Shown: positions 43,368 through 52,099 of the stretch, in pieces
How positions within the stretch are numbered: position 1 is the first letter of the stretch
Layout: each line of letters starts with the position of its first letter
Source: a bacterium
GTDB lineage: Bacteria > Patescibacteriota > Gracilibacteria > UBA1369 > PNNO01
DNA length: 64,000 bases
Assembly (NCBI GenBank): GCA_013824265.1
Contig: PNNO01000004.1
Span: 62,001-126,000, forward strand
Direction: 5' to 3'
Translations under genes and position numbers: made by a program
The notes under the pieces: generated by a model
Databases searched by the model: none
The model's input: only the letters and a program-made list of their open reading frames with translations
What the model was told of the DNA's origin: nothing

Positions 43368-44956
43368 ACAGCTTTTTTGCTCATATAACTCCCCTTCAGC
43401 TTAAAGCCTAGTTTTTTGTAGTATTCGCGCACGCCAATTCCGCTTATTACAGCCAAATTTTTAATGCCATGCTTTTTTGTTATTTCTTCTGCTTTTTCGA
43501 GAAGTCTTTTCCCATATCCTTTATGTTGTGAAGCACTCCCCTTTCTTTCAAGTATCGCAAGATGTGCGCCGTAAGTATGAAGTTCCCTTATTAAAGCGCT
43601 GTTCTGAAGTTCTTTAATGAAATGTTTTTCACCGGTAAAAATCTGGGAAGGGAAACGAAGCCTTAAAAATGAGAGCAGTTTGTCATTTTTGACATCCTCG
43701 AAACTAAGAAAAAACTCCTTTCCGCCCGAAGAATTATACTCGCGAACAACCAACTCTATATCCCCTTCTTTTGAAATATAATCTTTTACTTCCCTGCATC
43801 TTATACATTTACATCTATCCCCTTCTTCAGCCATTTTTTTCTGAACAATCTGACGCAAGTTGGAAAGTTTTGATCCCCCCAAAATATTTTCAGCCGGGAT
43901 ATCCCTGTACAGACGAGCTATTCGCGTATATTCCGGAACAATTTTCTTTAAAACTATAATAAGATCAATTAACTCTTCATCCGTGTAAGGTTTGTATTCA
44001 CCGCTTCTAAAAAGCTTTTCCAATTGCGAATAAGGCGTTACAACACATGGATAAATCTTTAACCAGTCAGGCTTAAAATCATCATCTTCAAACAACTTTT
44101 TAAATGCATCTTTATCCTTTTGGATATTACTTTTATATAAATTAGGCATCATATGAGCATTTATTTTAAACCCGGCGTCTTTTAAAAGTTTCATAGCTTT
44201 TCTTACGGCATCAACACCGTGCCCTCGTTTATTTGCAGCCAAAATTTCATCATCAAGAGATTGAATGCCGATCTCGACTTTTGTAGCTCCAAGCATCCTC
44301 ATCCGCTTAATTTCTTCAATTGTTATCCAGTCCGGACGGGTTTCAAGAGAAAGACCTACACACCTGTGCTCAGCCTTTTCGTTGTAATCCTGGGCAGCTT
44401 TTAATGATCTAAATTTCTTTTCATTAAGCGCATTAAAAATGTTTCTAACAAAATAAGTTTGATAAGCTTTTGGATAATAAGAAAAAGTTCCGCCGGCAAC
44501 AATTATCTCTACTTTTTCCGTTGTATGACCGGTTCTTTCAAGCCCTTTAAGTCTGTTCTTTACTTGCCGATATGAATCAAAATCGTTCAGAATAGCCCGC
44601 ATCATGGCCGGCTCGGTGGAAAGATAGCTCTTTGGCATATCAGGCTCACTTGGGCAGAAAATGCATGTACCGGGACATTTATAACCCTTTGTAAGCACGG
44701 TTATATTTGCTATTCCGGACTGTGATCTTACTTTTCTTTTCTTCAGCATATCAAAAAAGACTGGATTTGCTTTAATTGAGCCGTTTTCCAAAAGAAATCT
44801 ATAAGTTTTTATAAGAGAAACGTTGGTAGGAGAACCTATTTTATACTTAAAACTATATCTGTTTTTTAAAGACTGCAAATCTCTTTGCGACAAAACCTTT
44901 AGCTTTACAGCCTCCTTTATTAACTCCTCAAGGATCTCTGCCTGCTTGCGGTTCAT
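43364..44956 (-). CDS. elp3: Elp3-type tRNA uridine-34 carboxymethyltransferase (radical SAM + acetyltransferase)
   Basis: Elp3 uses acetyl-CoA and a radical SAM cluster to make 5-carboxymethyluridine (cm5U) at the tRNA wobble position. From the ATG at 44956 the protein has 530 residues. Radical SAM cysteines are C94, C98 and C101 (KCPGTCIFCPSEPDMP). Elp3 signatures follow: YLSTEPAMMRAI, EIIVAGGTFSYYP, ETRPDW, EIGIQSLDDE, NAHMMPNLY and LYRDIPAENI. The C-terminal GNAT domain has ELHTYGAHL, QHKGYGKRLLEKAEEI and VISGIGVREYYKKLGF. A zinc-type CKCIRC is also present. ATGs at 44995 and 45022 could extend it. It is head-to-head with a Trm9-like gene. Confidence 0.95.
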   Translation of the reverse strand: MNRKQAEILEELIKEAVKLKVLSQRDLQSLKNRYSFKYKIGSPTNVSLIKTYRFLLENGSIKANPVFFDMLKKRKVRSQSGIANITVLTKGYKCPGTCIFCPSEPDMPKSYLSTEPAMMRAILNDFDSYRQVKNRLKGLERTGHTTEKVEIIVAGGTFSYYPKAYQTYFVRNIFNALNEKKFRSLKAAQDYNEKAEHRCVGLSLETRPDWITIEEIKRMRMLGATKVEIGIQSLDDEILAANKRGHGVDAVRKAMKLLKDAGFKINAHMMPNLYKSNIQKDKDAFKKLFEDDDFKPDWLKIYPCVVTPYSQLEKLFRSGEYKPYTDEELIDLIIVLKKIVPEYTRIARLYRDIPAENILGGSKLSNLRQIVQKKMAEEGDRCKCIRCREVKDYISKEGDIELVVREYNSSGGKEFFLSFEDVKNDKLLSFLRLRFPSQIFTGEKHFIKELQNSALIRELHTYGAHLAILERKGSASQHKGYGKRLLEKAEEITKKHGIKNLAVISGIGVREYYKKLGFKLKGSYMSKKAV

Positions 44957-45003
44957 AAATCTTTTTAGTAAGGTGATTGCTGTGAGGATCTTCATTCTAA
45001 AGC

Positions 45004-45711
45004 ATGAAACAGAACACTGCAAAAAAATTACTTAAAAAAGTTCACGACGACTATTTAACAATCGCCGACGACTTTTCACAGACAAGAACGTGGCTTTGGC
45101 CGGAATTTTCTTTTTTCAAAAAATACATAAAAGAAGGTGACAAAATACTGGATCTTGGATGTGGGAATGGAAGATTTTATCCATTCGTGAAAAATATAAA
45201 AAAGATTTCTTACACAGGAATTGATAATAATGAGGCACTAATCTCTCATGCACAAAATATTTATTCGAGTACTAATTTTGTAGTCGGAGATTTACTACAC
45301 ATCCCCTTTCACGATAAGGCGGATATCCTATTTTCAATAGCCAGTTTTCATCACATCCCCTCTTCCCTACTGCGCAATAAAAGTATTCAAGAATTAAACC
45401 GAGTGCTCAAAGAAAACGGATACGTGATAATTACTGTATGGAATCTGTTCCAAAAGCGCTACATAAAACATATAATCAAATCTTTGTTCAACTTTATTGT
45501 TCGTTTTGGAAAATATGACTGGAATGATACCTTTATCCCATGGAGCAGTACCGGAGTTAACAGATATTATCACGCATTTACGCCAAATGAGCTTAAAAAC
45601 TTATTTCAAAAAAACGGTTTTGATATAATTGAAATGTTCTATACTAAAAAAGGAGAAAAGACATCCTTCTTTAAAAGCCATAACATCTGCCTGGTATGCA
45701 AAAAACGATAA
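45004..45711 (+). CDS. Trm9/ALKBH8-like tRNA wobble uridine methyltransferase
   Basis: A 235-residue class I SAM methyltransferase that aligns along its length with eukaryotic Trm9, which methylates cm5U to mcm5U. The N-terminal YLTIADDFSQTR (17-28) matches the Trm9 start. LDLGCGNGR (49-57) binds SAM. Then FSIASFHHI (110-118), VLKENGYVIITVWN, FIPW (177-180) and RYYHAF (187-192) follow in the Trm9 order, and the end has a final VCKK strand. The neighbouring divergent elp3 would provide the substrate. It lacks the long disordered insert of the yeast enzyme. Its stop overlaps the WecG-like start by 16 bases. A generic methyltransferase is the alternative, but motif and context agree. Confidence 0.75.
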   Translation: MKQNTAKKLLKKVHDDYLTIADDFSQTRTWLWPEFSFFKKYIKEGDKILDLGCGNGRFYPFVKNIKKISYTGIDNNEALISHAQNIYSSTNFVVGDLLHIPFHDKADILFSIASFHHIPSSLLRNKSIQELNRVLKENGYVIITVWNLFQKRYIKHIIKSLFNFIVRFGKYDWNDTFIPWSSTGVNRYYHAFTPNELKNLFQKNGFDIIEMFYTKKGEKTSFFKSHNICLVCKKR

Positions 45712-46502
45712 AAATATTCGACATACCGTTTGCAAATACAACTTTGGAGGAAGCTTCATCCTTTATTGTCGAATTGGTTAAGAAGGGCGAAGAAGGATAC
45801 ATTTGTACGCCAAATCCTGAAATACTTCTTGAATCGCAAAAGAATCCGGAATTTAAAAAAGTTCTGCAGTGCTCGACAATGAATATCCCGGACGGAATAG
45901 GGATACTTTGGGCGGCAACTCATATTTACAATAAGAGCAGTAAGTTAAAAGCATTTTTAACCCTACCTTTAATAGCAATATATCCGCGGTATTTTAAGAA
46001 AGTGCTTCGCGAAAGAGTAACCGGAGCTGATCTTGTTCAGAAGATTTGTGAAAAAGTGTCCAAGGAAAACATAAATTGCTTCTTTTTGGGCGCATCCCCA
46101 GGTATCGCAAAAAAGGCCGCAGAAATACTTGAAGAAAAATACCCGGGCCTTTCTGTAAACGGAACGTATGCCGGCTCTCCAAGAGAGGAAGAACTGAACG
46201 ATATAATAGAAAGAATAAATAAATCCGATGCAGATATTCTTTTTGTTGCATATGGCGCACCTGCGCAGGAACTTTGGATTGCAAAGGCCATGAAAAAATT
46301 AAAAACCGTTAACGTAGCTATAGGTATAGGCGGAACATTTGATTTTATTTCCGGTACAAAAAAACGTTCACCAAAATGGATGCAGAAACTGGGGCTGGAA
46401 TGGCTTTACAGATTAATTCAGGAGCCATCACGCTGGAAAAGAATTTACAACGCGACAATCAAATTTCCAATGAAGGTTATTTTTTCGAAAACCAACCTTT
46501 AA
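45696..46502 (+). CDS. WecG/TagA/CpsF family glycosyltransferase (GT26)
   Basis: A 268-residue enzyme adding a ManNAc- or GlcNAc-type sugar to a lipid-linked glycan on the cytoplasmic membrane side. Family signatures are ICTPNPEILLES, NIPDGIGILWAA, RVTGADLVQKIC, CFFLGASPGIAKKAAEIL, VAYGAPAQELWIAK and GIGGTFDFISGTKKRSPKWMQKLGLEWLYRL. It overlaps the Trm9-like gene by 16 bases (same strand) and the next gene by 26 bases (convergent). Confidence 0.9.
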   Translation: MQKTIKIFDIPFANTTLEEASSFIVELVKKGEEGYICTPNPEILLESQKNPEFKKVLQCSTMNIPDGIGILWAATHIYNKSSKLKAFLTLPLIAIYPRYFKKVLRERVTGADLVQKICEKVSKENINCFFLGASPGIAKKAAEILEEKYPGLSVNGTYAGSPREEELNDIIERINKSDADILFVAYGAPAQELWIAKAMKKLKTVNVAIGIGGTFDFISGTKKRSPKWMQKLGLEWLYRLIQEPSRWKRIYNATIKFPMKVIFSKTNL

Positions 46503-48510
46503 CTTTGCTTACCGCCTTGCTAAAGAATCCCTGTTTTGGGGTGACAACTTCCGGTGCAGCTTCAACTTTGTATTCGGCGTAAAAATCATCTTCGTCCTCT
46601 TCTGTTTCCGTGCGCTCTTCAACTTTATATTCCGCGTACAAATCTTTTTCATCCTCTTCAACATTGTATTCGGCGTACAAATCTTTTTCATCCAAAATCT
46701 TACTTCCATTATCAACTGCAAACGCACCCGTTTGAGCCAAAATTTTAGTATCTTTGTCATTTGAGTCGGGCCAATTTTCGGCATCTATAACAATTTTTTC
46801 AGCTCTTTCAGGTTCAGCCGCCTTAGCAACTTCAAATCTTTCCCACGGGAACATGTTGTCAAAACTATCTTCCGCCGCCACAGCTTTTTGTGCCCCAAAC
46901 ATAACATCCTCAAGATCGCCAACAGCCTGATAAGCATTTAAATCCGCCTCACGTACAGGAGGAAGATCAACATCCAAATCTATAACACCGGACACAACCT
47001 GCTGTTGTTGTACGGACTGCTGTGATTTTGGCTTAGAAACTTCAACCGGAATATTAACAGAGTTTTGCGCGACAACAAGAGGTTCCGGAACTGGAAGCTT
47101 CATTCTTTTACTTGTATCCAATAAATATTCAAGTACGTGCCCGTTATCATCGGCAACCCTAACCTGCTGCCAATTTTGCACATCGTTAACACTGGCAACT
47201 TTGGGATTAAGTTCTCTTAATCCTTCCATTAATGAAGTTCCGAGATCCAAATATTCCTGATATCTTTTAAATTCCCAAGAATTTTTTTTGTCCTTCGCAA
47301 GCCTTCTGTACTTACCCGCAAGCCATTTTGCATCATTGTACAGAGCAATCTTCTTAGGATCTTTCTTAAGACCTTCCTTAAGATCTTTCTCGGGCTTGTA
47401 ATTTTTAATCCAATAGTCATAATCCGCCCTGTCTCTTTCAGTTACTGTCTCCCCTTTTGCATCTTGAGCCTCAACCATAAGTTCAAGCTGACGCATATAA
47501 ATGAGCCAACCTTTTTTGGTCCTTCTAAGATTTGTTCTGTAGGATTCTTTCTGATCTTTCGTTTTGGCTTGCGCCATTAAATGCCTTGCTATAAGGGCTG
47601 TAATTGACTTATCAGGAACTTCATTAACATAAAATCCAACCCCCTGATACATTTTTTTATAATCGCCTTCAGGTAACTTATCCAAAGATTTCGTATCAAT
47701 CTTAACAAGCCCGACATTTTTGGCATCAACGTTCTCTATTTTAACTTCCGTTTTAACCTGAGTTTTAACCGGCTCATCGAAAGGCTGACTAACGATTGGC
47801 TGAGGATTAGGAGTAACAATTATACTCGGCTCTTTCATGTCAGCAGGCAAAGGCAAAACTTCAATTTCACCTGAAGCAGTATTTGAATCTTTACTGTTTT
47901 TAATAAAACTATCTTTCAAAGAAGTCCAATCAAGATTGCCCTCATCACTTCCTTGCGGAAATAATTTTTCATACCCTTTGTAACCGGCATATCCTAAACC
48001 GGCAACCGTAGCAGCGATAACAAAATTTCTTGCGCGATACGAAATTTGCGCAGGAGTTGTAGTTGTCTGGGGAGCTTCGGGGGTATGTTTGAAATCAAGT
48101 ACTTGTAGGTTTTTAGGAACCTGAAATTGTGGGTCATGTGGAATTTGAGGAGCCTGTTGTACCTGAGGAGTCTCACGTACCTTTTGAATCTGAGGAATCT
48201 CAACGGGCATTTTTTTTAATCCTGATTTCTCTTCAATTTCGGAATCGTCTATTACTATAATTTCCTCAGGCTCTCGCGCATCTAAAGGCGAAGCAACGGG
48301 CCACTGCATTGTAGGTCTCTTTACTGTTCCGGATTCTTCTGCCGAGCGTTTTTTTGGTACAGACATTGGAGAATTCGGAGCCTCTTGTGCCACCGGCACA
48401 GGAACAGCATTGTGAACCTCCGTCCTACCCCTATATGGACCAATAGGTTTTTTTGGTATAATAGGCTCAGAATCAAAATCATCCTCCGGTCCCATTGTAT
48501 ATTTAGGCAT
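46477..48510 (-). CDS. Repeat-bearing single-pass membrane protein
   Basis: I do not recognise this 677-residue protein. A long Pro/Gln/Glu-rich N-terminus (about 1-160) precedes one membrane helix (about 165-185, IAATVAGLGYAGY). A soluble, mostly helical middle (about 280-480) follows. At the C-terminus three near-identical acidic repeats of about 16-22 residues read DLYAEYNVEE, DLYAEYKVEE and DFYAEYKVE (about 612-660). The repeats are visible in DNA too (46570-46700). The protein ends with a basic segment KGWFSKK. Its promoter is embedded in a hairpin. Confidence 0.7.
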   Translation of the reverse strand: MPKYTMGPEDDFDSEPIIPKKPIGPYRGRTEVHNAVPVPVAQEAPNSPMSVPKKRSAEESGTVKRPTMQWPVASPLDAREPEEIIVIDDSEIEEKSGLKKMPVEIPQIQKVRETPQVQQAPQIPHDPQFQVPKNLQVLDFKHTPEAPQTTTTPAQISYRARNFVIAATVAGLGYAGYKGYEKLFPQGSDEGNLDWTSLKDSFIKNSKDSNTASGEIEVLPLPADMKEPSIIVTPNPQPIVSQPFDEPVKTQVKTEVKIENVDAKNVGLVKIDTKSLDKLPEGDYKKMYQGVGFYVNEVPDKSITALIARHLMAQAKTKDQKESYRTNLRRTKKGWLIYMRQLELMVEAQDAKGETVTERDRADYDYWIKNYKPEKDLKEGLKKDPKKIALYNDAKWLAGKYRRLAKDKKNSWEFKRYQEYLDLGTSLMEGLRELNPKVASVNDVQNWQQVRVADDNGHVLEYLLDTSKRMKLPVPEPLVVAQNSVNIPVEVSKPKSQQSVQQQQVVSGVIDLDVDLPPVREADLNAYQAVGDLEDVMFGAQKAVAAEDSFDNMFPWERFEVAKAAEPERAEKIVIDAENWPDSNDKDTKILAQTGAFAVDNGSKILDEKDLYAEYNVEEDEKDLYAEYKVEERTETEEDEDDFYAEYKVEAAPEVVTPKQGFFSKAVSKVKGWFSKK
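46568..46690. repeat. Tandem coding repeats in the 46477-48510 gene
   Basis: Three units share TATTCGGCGTA or TATTCCGCGTA followed by AAATCTTTTTCATCC or a close variant. They encode the DLYAEYxVEE repeats. Such repeats can change copy number by slippage or recombination. Confidence 0.7.
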
Positions 48511-48526
48511 ATTTTTTAAAATAAAA

Positions 48527-48559
48527 AAACAAGTAGGGCTTATTGTACGCTACTTGTTT
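48527..48559 (-). terminator. Hairpin upstream of the repeat-protein gene: terminator overlapping a promoter
   Basis: Perfect 10-bp arms AAACAAGTAG (48527-48536) and CTACTTGTTT (48550-48559). On the minus strand the stem is followed by a T-rich run, so it could end transcripts of the small gene at 48597. The same arms enclose the -10 box of the promoter at 48542-48569, so it could also be an operator. Confidence 0.55.
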
Positions 48560-48569
48560 GATTTGTCAA
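48542..48569 (-). promoter_or_regulatory. Consensus-type promoter of the repeat-protein gene
   Basis: On the minus strand a perfect TTGACA (48564-48569), 16-bp spacer and TACAAT (48542-48547). The -10 lies in the loop of the 10-bp hairpin at 48527-48559. Confidence 0.65.
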
Positions 48570-48596
48570 GGCCTAGGAAGGTCTAAGTGGCAAGCC

Positions 48597-48887
48597 TTAC
48601 TTCCTTCGAGACTTTTTCTTTTTTGCTTTATCTGCCATTTCCTCTCCTTTTTCCCTTAACGAATCAATAATCGGAAGTATTTTATCCATTACCGAATGAG
48701 CAATTAAAAGAGGTTTATAAACAAAATCATTAACCTTCTGGGCTGTATCTTTTATAAAGTAAGTAGCCTTGCTGGCATCTCTTAGAATAAAAATCAAATA
48801 CAGAATAGCGATTGCGAGCAAAATTCCAACAAGCAAAATAACTGCCGCAAGAACGATGTAAAGAATGTCCAGAGAGGTATTGATCAT
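48597..48887 (-). CDS. Small single-pass membrane protein with basic tail
   Basis: A 96-residue protein with one long membrane helix (about 8-34), a soluble helical segment (about 38-80) and a very basic C-terminus rich in lysine. It resembles small DUF948-like membrane proteins, but I cannot assign it. It follows gatB by 58 bases in the same direction and is closed by the hairpin at 48527-48559. Confidence 0.65.
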   Translation of the reverse strand: MINTSLDILYIVLAAVILLVGILLAIAILYLIFILRDASKATYFIKDTAQKVNDFVYKPLLIAHSVMDKILPIIDSLREKGEEMADKAKKKKSRRK

Positions 48888-48945
48888 ATTTTTTGAAGGT
48901 AAAGGTACTTATTTATATTAGATTGCATTGATATACTTGGCAATA

Positions 48946-50376
48946 TTAAATGAGTTTTTTCAATATCTCATTTACAAGTTTAGGGTTTGCCTGACCTTTT
49001 GTTTCTTTCATAACAAGACCCACAAGAAATCCAAAAGCTCTTTCCTTCCCCATTTTTAAATCTTCAAGAGTATCCGGATTGTTTTCTAAAATTTTCTTGC
49101 ACGCTTTTTCTATAGCGCCTTCATCGCTGACAACTTTTAATCCTTTCTCTTTAACAACATCTTCCGCGGTCTTTCCATACTCATACATGGCATTAAAAAC
49201 TTCATCTTTTGCCTGATTGTTAGATATCTCTCCATTCTCTACAAGGACAATTAATTTGGCAAGATCCCCGGCATTCACAGGACTTTCTTCAAGCGCAATT
49301 TGATCCTCCTTGAGTCGTTTTAACAAGATTGTATTCATAAACGAAACAGCTTTCTTGGGATCTTTTACGATCGAAACAATTTCTTCAAAATACTGCGCGG
49401 TGTAAATATCGGACGTTAAAATTCTCGCATCATCAGGGAGAAGTCCAAGATCTTTCTCGTACCTTTTTCTTTTTTGAGCAGGCATTTCCGGCACCGTTGC
49501 GGCAATTTTTTCAAGCTGGTCTTTTGTAACAATTAACGGAGGAAGATCGGGTTCCGGAAAATATCTGTAATCATCCGACCCCTCTTTATCACGTAAAAAA
49601 TAAGTTTTTCCGCTATCATCGGCCCAACCCATTGTTATATCTTTCTTCAAAGGCTGATCCTCATTCCAAAGAGCTATCTGTCTTTCAACTTCATATTTTA
49701 TTGCCGCCCCAAGACTTTTAAAAGAATTTAAATTTTTAATTTCAGCCCTGTGATTCAATTTAGTTTCACCTTTTGGTCTGATTGAAACGCTCGCGTCAAA
49801 ACGCATCATACCTTTTTCCATATCGGCATCCGAAGCTCCGCAGAAACGAAGAATATTCTGTATTTCTTTAGCGTAAGCCATAGCTTCTTCAGGAGTTCTA
49901 ATATCCGGATCAGAAACTATTTCCATTAAAGGAGAACCCGAACGATTGTAATCAACAAGAGTTCCACCCGGGATGTGAGTTAATTTGCCGGCATCATCTT
50001 CCAAATGAAGACGCGTTATATTTATTTTTTTAATATTTCCTTCAACTTCAATTTCAATCCATCCTTTTTCCGACAAAGGTTTATCGTACTGTGAAATTTG
50101 AAATCCTTTAGGAAGATCAGGATAAAAATAATTTTTCCTGTCGAACTTGCTGTATTCGGGAACCGTACAGTTAAGAGCAAGAGCGGCCTTAATCCCCTTT
50201 TGAACAGCTTCACTGTTAATTACAGGCAGCTGACCGGGAAAGCCCATGCAAACCTCACAAACATTGCTATTTGGCTCTTTATCGAAAGAATCATTATCGC
50301 ATCTGCAAAACATTTTTGTTTTTGTAGCTATCTGCGCATGAATTTCTATACCTATAACACTTTCAAACTCTGTCAT
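48946..50376 (-). CDS. gatB: Asp-tRNA(Asn)/Glu-tRNA(Gln) amidotransferase subunit B
   Basis: GatB binds misacylated tRNA and, with GatA and GatC, converts Glu-tRNA-Gln to Gln-tRNA-Gln. The 476 residues are full length. VIGIEIHAQIATKTKMFC, VCMGFPGQLPV, KNYFYPDLPKGFQISQ, HLEDDAGKL, DYNRSGSPLMEIV and FPEPDLPPL are diagnostic. The C-terminal YqeY-like domain (about 330-476) is present. gatA and gatC are not in this window. Confidence 0.96.
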   Translation of the reverse strand: MTEFESVIGIEIHAQIATKTKMFCRCDNDSFDKEPNSNVCEVCMGFPGQLPVINSEAVQKGIKAALALNCTVPEYSKFDRKNYFYPDLPKGFQISQYDKPLSEKGWIEIEVEGNIKKINITRLHLEDDAGKLTHIPGGTLVDYNRSGSPLMEIVSDPDIRTPEEAMAYAKEIQNILRFCGASDADMEKGMMRFDASVSIRPKGETKLNHRAEIKNLNSFKSLGAAIKYEVERQIALWNEDQPLKKDITMGWADDSGKTYFLRDKEGSDDYRYFPEPDLPPLIVTKDQLEKIAATVPEMPAQKRKRYEKDLGLLPDDARILTSDIYTAQYFEEIVSIVKDPKKAVSFMNTILLKRLKEDQIALEESPVNAGDLAKLIVLVENGEISNNQAKDEVFNAMYEYGKTAEDVVKEKGLKVVSDEGAIEKACKKILENNPDTLEDLKMGKERAFGFLVGLVMKETKGQANPKLVNEILKKLI

Positions 50377-50412
50377 GAAATTTTATTTATAAACAGGTAG
50401 ATTTTACTAGAC

Positions 50413-51009
50413 TTATGACATTTTTGGAATAAGTCTTTGAACAATACTATTAATTTTTTTCTCCAAATCATTAATACTGCCGTTATTTTCAATAATAATA
50501 TCAATTTTTTCAGGCTTTTCCTGTAAATTTAAAATATTTTTATATTCATCAATTGAAATTTTCTTGCCTTTGGAAAATCGCTTGTAAGCATTATCAAGTG
50601 AAGAATCTATCCATATTACTTTATCAGGCAAAAGTCCTGATTTCTTTCCGCTAAATCTAATTGCCTCAATTGCTATTTTTTTTGAATCAGAATGCTGAAT
50701 CTTTTTTCTAATTTCGTTAAAAACAAGCGGATGAATTATCTTTTCCAAAATTCTCAACTTTGGAGCGTTATTAAAAACCACCTTTCCCAATTTTACCCGA
50801 TTAACCCTCCCCTCCCCTTTTGTCAAAAATTCTTCTCCAAAGAAATCCTTTATTTTCCGCCAACCATCATTTCCGGGCTCATATAAATCGTGAACTATTT
50901 TGTCCGAATCTATACAGTAAAACCCATGCTTTTCAAAGAATGAAAGAGCGGTGCTTTTTCCGGACCCAAGATGACCGGTTATTCCAACTATATATAAATC
51001 TGTGCTCAT
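50413..51009 (-). CDS. coaE: Dephospho-CoA kinase-like protein
   Basis: A 198-residue P-loop kinase with GITGHLGSGKSTAL (about 9-22), IDSDKIVHDLYEPG (about 34-47) and LEKIIHPLVFNEI (about 98-110), the order found in CoaE, which makes CoA in the last step. The part after residue 115 is diverged from typical CoaE (for example the VDAP/Q motif is not clear), and similar Patescibacterial proteins are sometimes annotated only as AAA or CoaE-like. The gene overlaps no neighbour and lies 2 bases from the HEPN-like gene. Confidence 0.75.
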   Translation of the reverse strand: MSTDLYIVGITGHLGSGKSTALSFFEKHGFYCIDSDKIVHDLYEPGNDGWRKIKDFFGEEFLTKGEGRVNRVKLGKVVFNNAPKLRILEKIIHPLVFNEIRKKIQHSDSKKIAIEAIRFSGKKSGLLPDKVIWIDSSLDNAYKRFSKGKKISIDEYKNILNLQEKPEKIDIIIENNGSINDLEKKINSIVQRLIPKMS

Positions 51010-51011
51010 AA

Positions 51012-51425
51012 CTAAAATTTTGCGCCCAAATCTGCAAGCGCTTTTTTAAAATTACTTAATGCTTTATCGGCCTCTTGTTTGCTAATTTTAAAACCGACTT
51101 CGTGAGCAATTCTGTTTCTGAACTTATGTGCATTCCAAACACTGTCAATTGAACCAAAAAGTCCGGCACCCTTTTTTAACTGATCACCAACGGAACCCGT
51201 ATATCCACGAAGCTCAAGTACATACCCAAGCAATTTATCGGCATCAAGTATGGCTGTATGAGGATTATGGAAATTCTCCTCAGTTATATTCTGCCACTGT
51301 TTTTTTATGAATTGCTGATGAGATGAATTAAGTTTCTTTGATCCCGCTTTTATAAAGACGTAAAAAGCCAGAAAAAAAGCGACCAGCACAATTCCCGCTA
51401 TAACAAATGGTGTAACTGTTTCCAT
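51012..51425 (-). CDS. Membrane-anchored HEPN-like protein
   Basis: A 137-residue protein: one N-terminal membrane helix (about 7-27) and a soluble all-helical domain. The end of that domain has FRNRIAHEVGF (about 101-111), which fits the R-x4-6-H motif of HEPN domains, many of which are RNases or RNA-binding. A second conserved helix is LLGYVLELRGY. Function is unknown; no partner nucleotidyltransferase is adjacent, though one lies at 27528. Neighbours are coaE and a PH-domain protein. Confidence 0.55.
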   Translation of the reverse strand: METVTPFVIAGIVLVAFFLAFYVFIKAGSKKLNSSHQQFIKKQWQNITEENFHNPHTAILDADKLLGYVLELRGYTGSVGDQLKKGAGLFGSIDSVWNAHKFRNRIAHEVGFKISKQEADKALSNFKKALADLGAKF

Positions 51426-51433
51426 GCAAAGAA

Positions 51434-52066
51434 TTATTTAGATACGTTCTGAGTTTTGCTTTCTTTTTTAACGACTTCGGGCAAACCATGTTTTTTAACA
51501 TGATCTATAACAAGATCGGAAAGGAGTTGTTTTAAAACTTCCTGATCGGTAAAGCTTTTATTTGTTACAAATTTCTCCTGAGCAGACACAAGGTTCTTCT
51601 CGATTCTCTTTGGCCTATATGCATCTTGCAATGTAACCGTAGTTGGACCTCCAAGTTTGGCAAGAGTTATATCACCATAACCAAAAATAGTCTGCATAAC
51701 ACCCTTTATTGTACAACTAATACCCTCTATAGACTGAAACTCAACGCGCGAAGAAGTTCTTTCAAAATACCCGGTCCACTCAACACCAACAACCCCCATA
51801 TTTGTTATAAGCCAGCAGTCGTAATACCAGTCCTGAATTACAAGAAGAAGTCTAACAACCCCTATAGCTCCCCAGATTGTATAAATCCCCATAAGCTGAG
51901 GGAATAAATACCAAAAACAAACAGGGATAACGGCATGAAAAATTAAAATTCGCAAAAAATCAGGTATAAAAGCAAAAAAATGACGATGAGCAATGAAGAG
52001 AATTTTTTCGTCCTCTTCAAGGTAATCCAAAAATAAATAATCTTTAAAAACTGACATAATTAACAT
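51434..52066 (-). CDS. Bacterial PH-domain membrane protein (bPH2/YdbS-like)
   Basis: A 210-residue protein with two membrane helices (about 32-75), followed by a bacterial Pleckstrin-homology domain (about 78-160; WLITNMGVVGVEWTGYF, VEFQSIEGISCTIKG, FGYGDITLAKLGG). A charged cytoplasmic tail ends it. Such proteins are common in Patescibacteria and have no known function. Two starts (52066 and 52057) are possible. Confidence 0.75.
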   Translation of the reverse strand: MLIMSVFKDYLFLDYLEEDEKILFIAHRHFFAFIPDFLRILIFHAVIPVCFWYLFPQLMGIYTIWGAIGVVRLLLVIQDWYYDCWLITNMGVVGVEWTGYFERTSSRVEFQSIEGISCTIKGVMQTIFGYGDITLAKLGGPTTVTLQDAYRPKRIEKNLVSAQEKFVTNKSFTDQEVLKQLLSDLVIDHVKKHGLPEVVKKESKTQNVSK

Positions 52067-52099
52067 TTATTATCCGGTGACAATACTACCACAGTTTGT

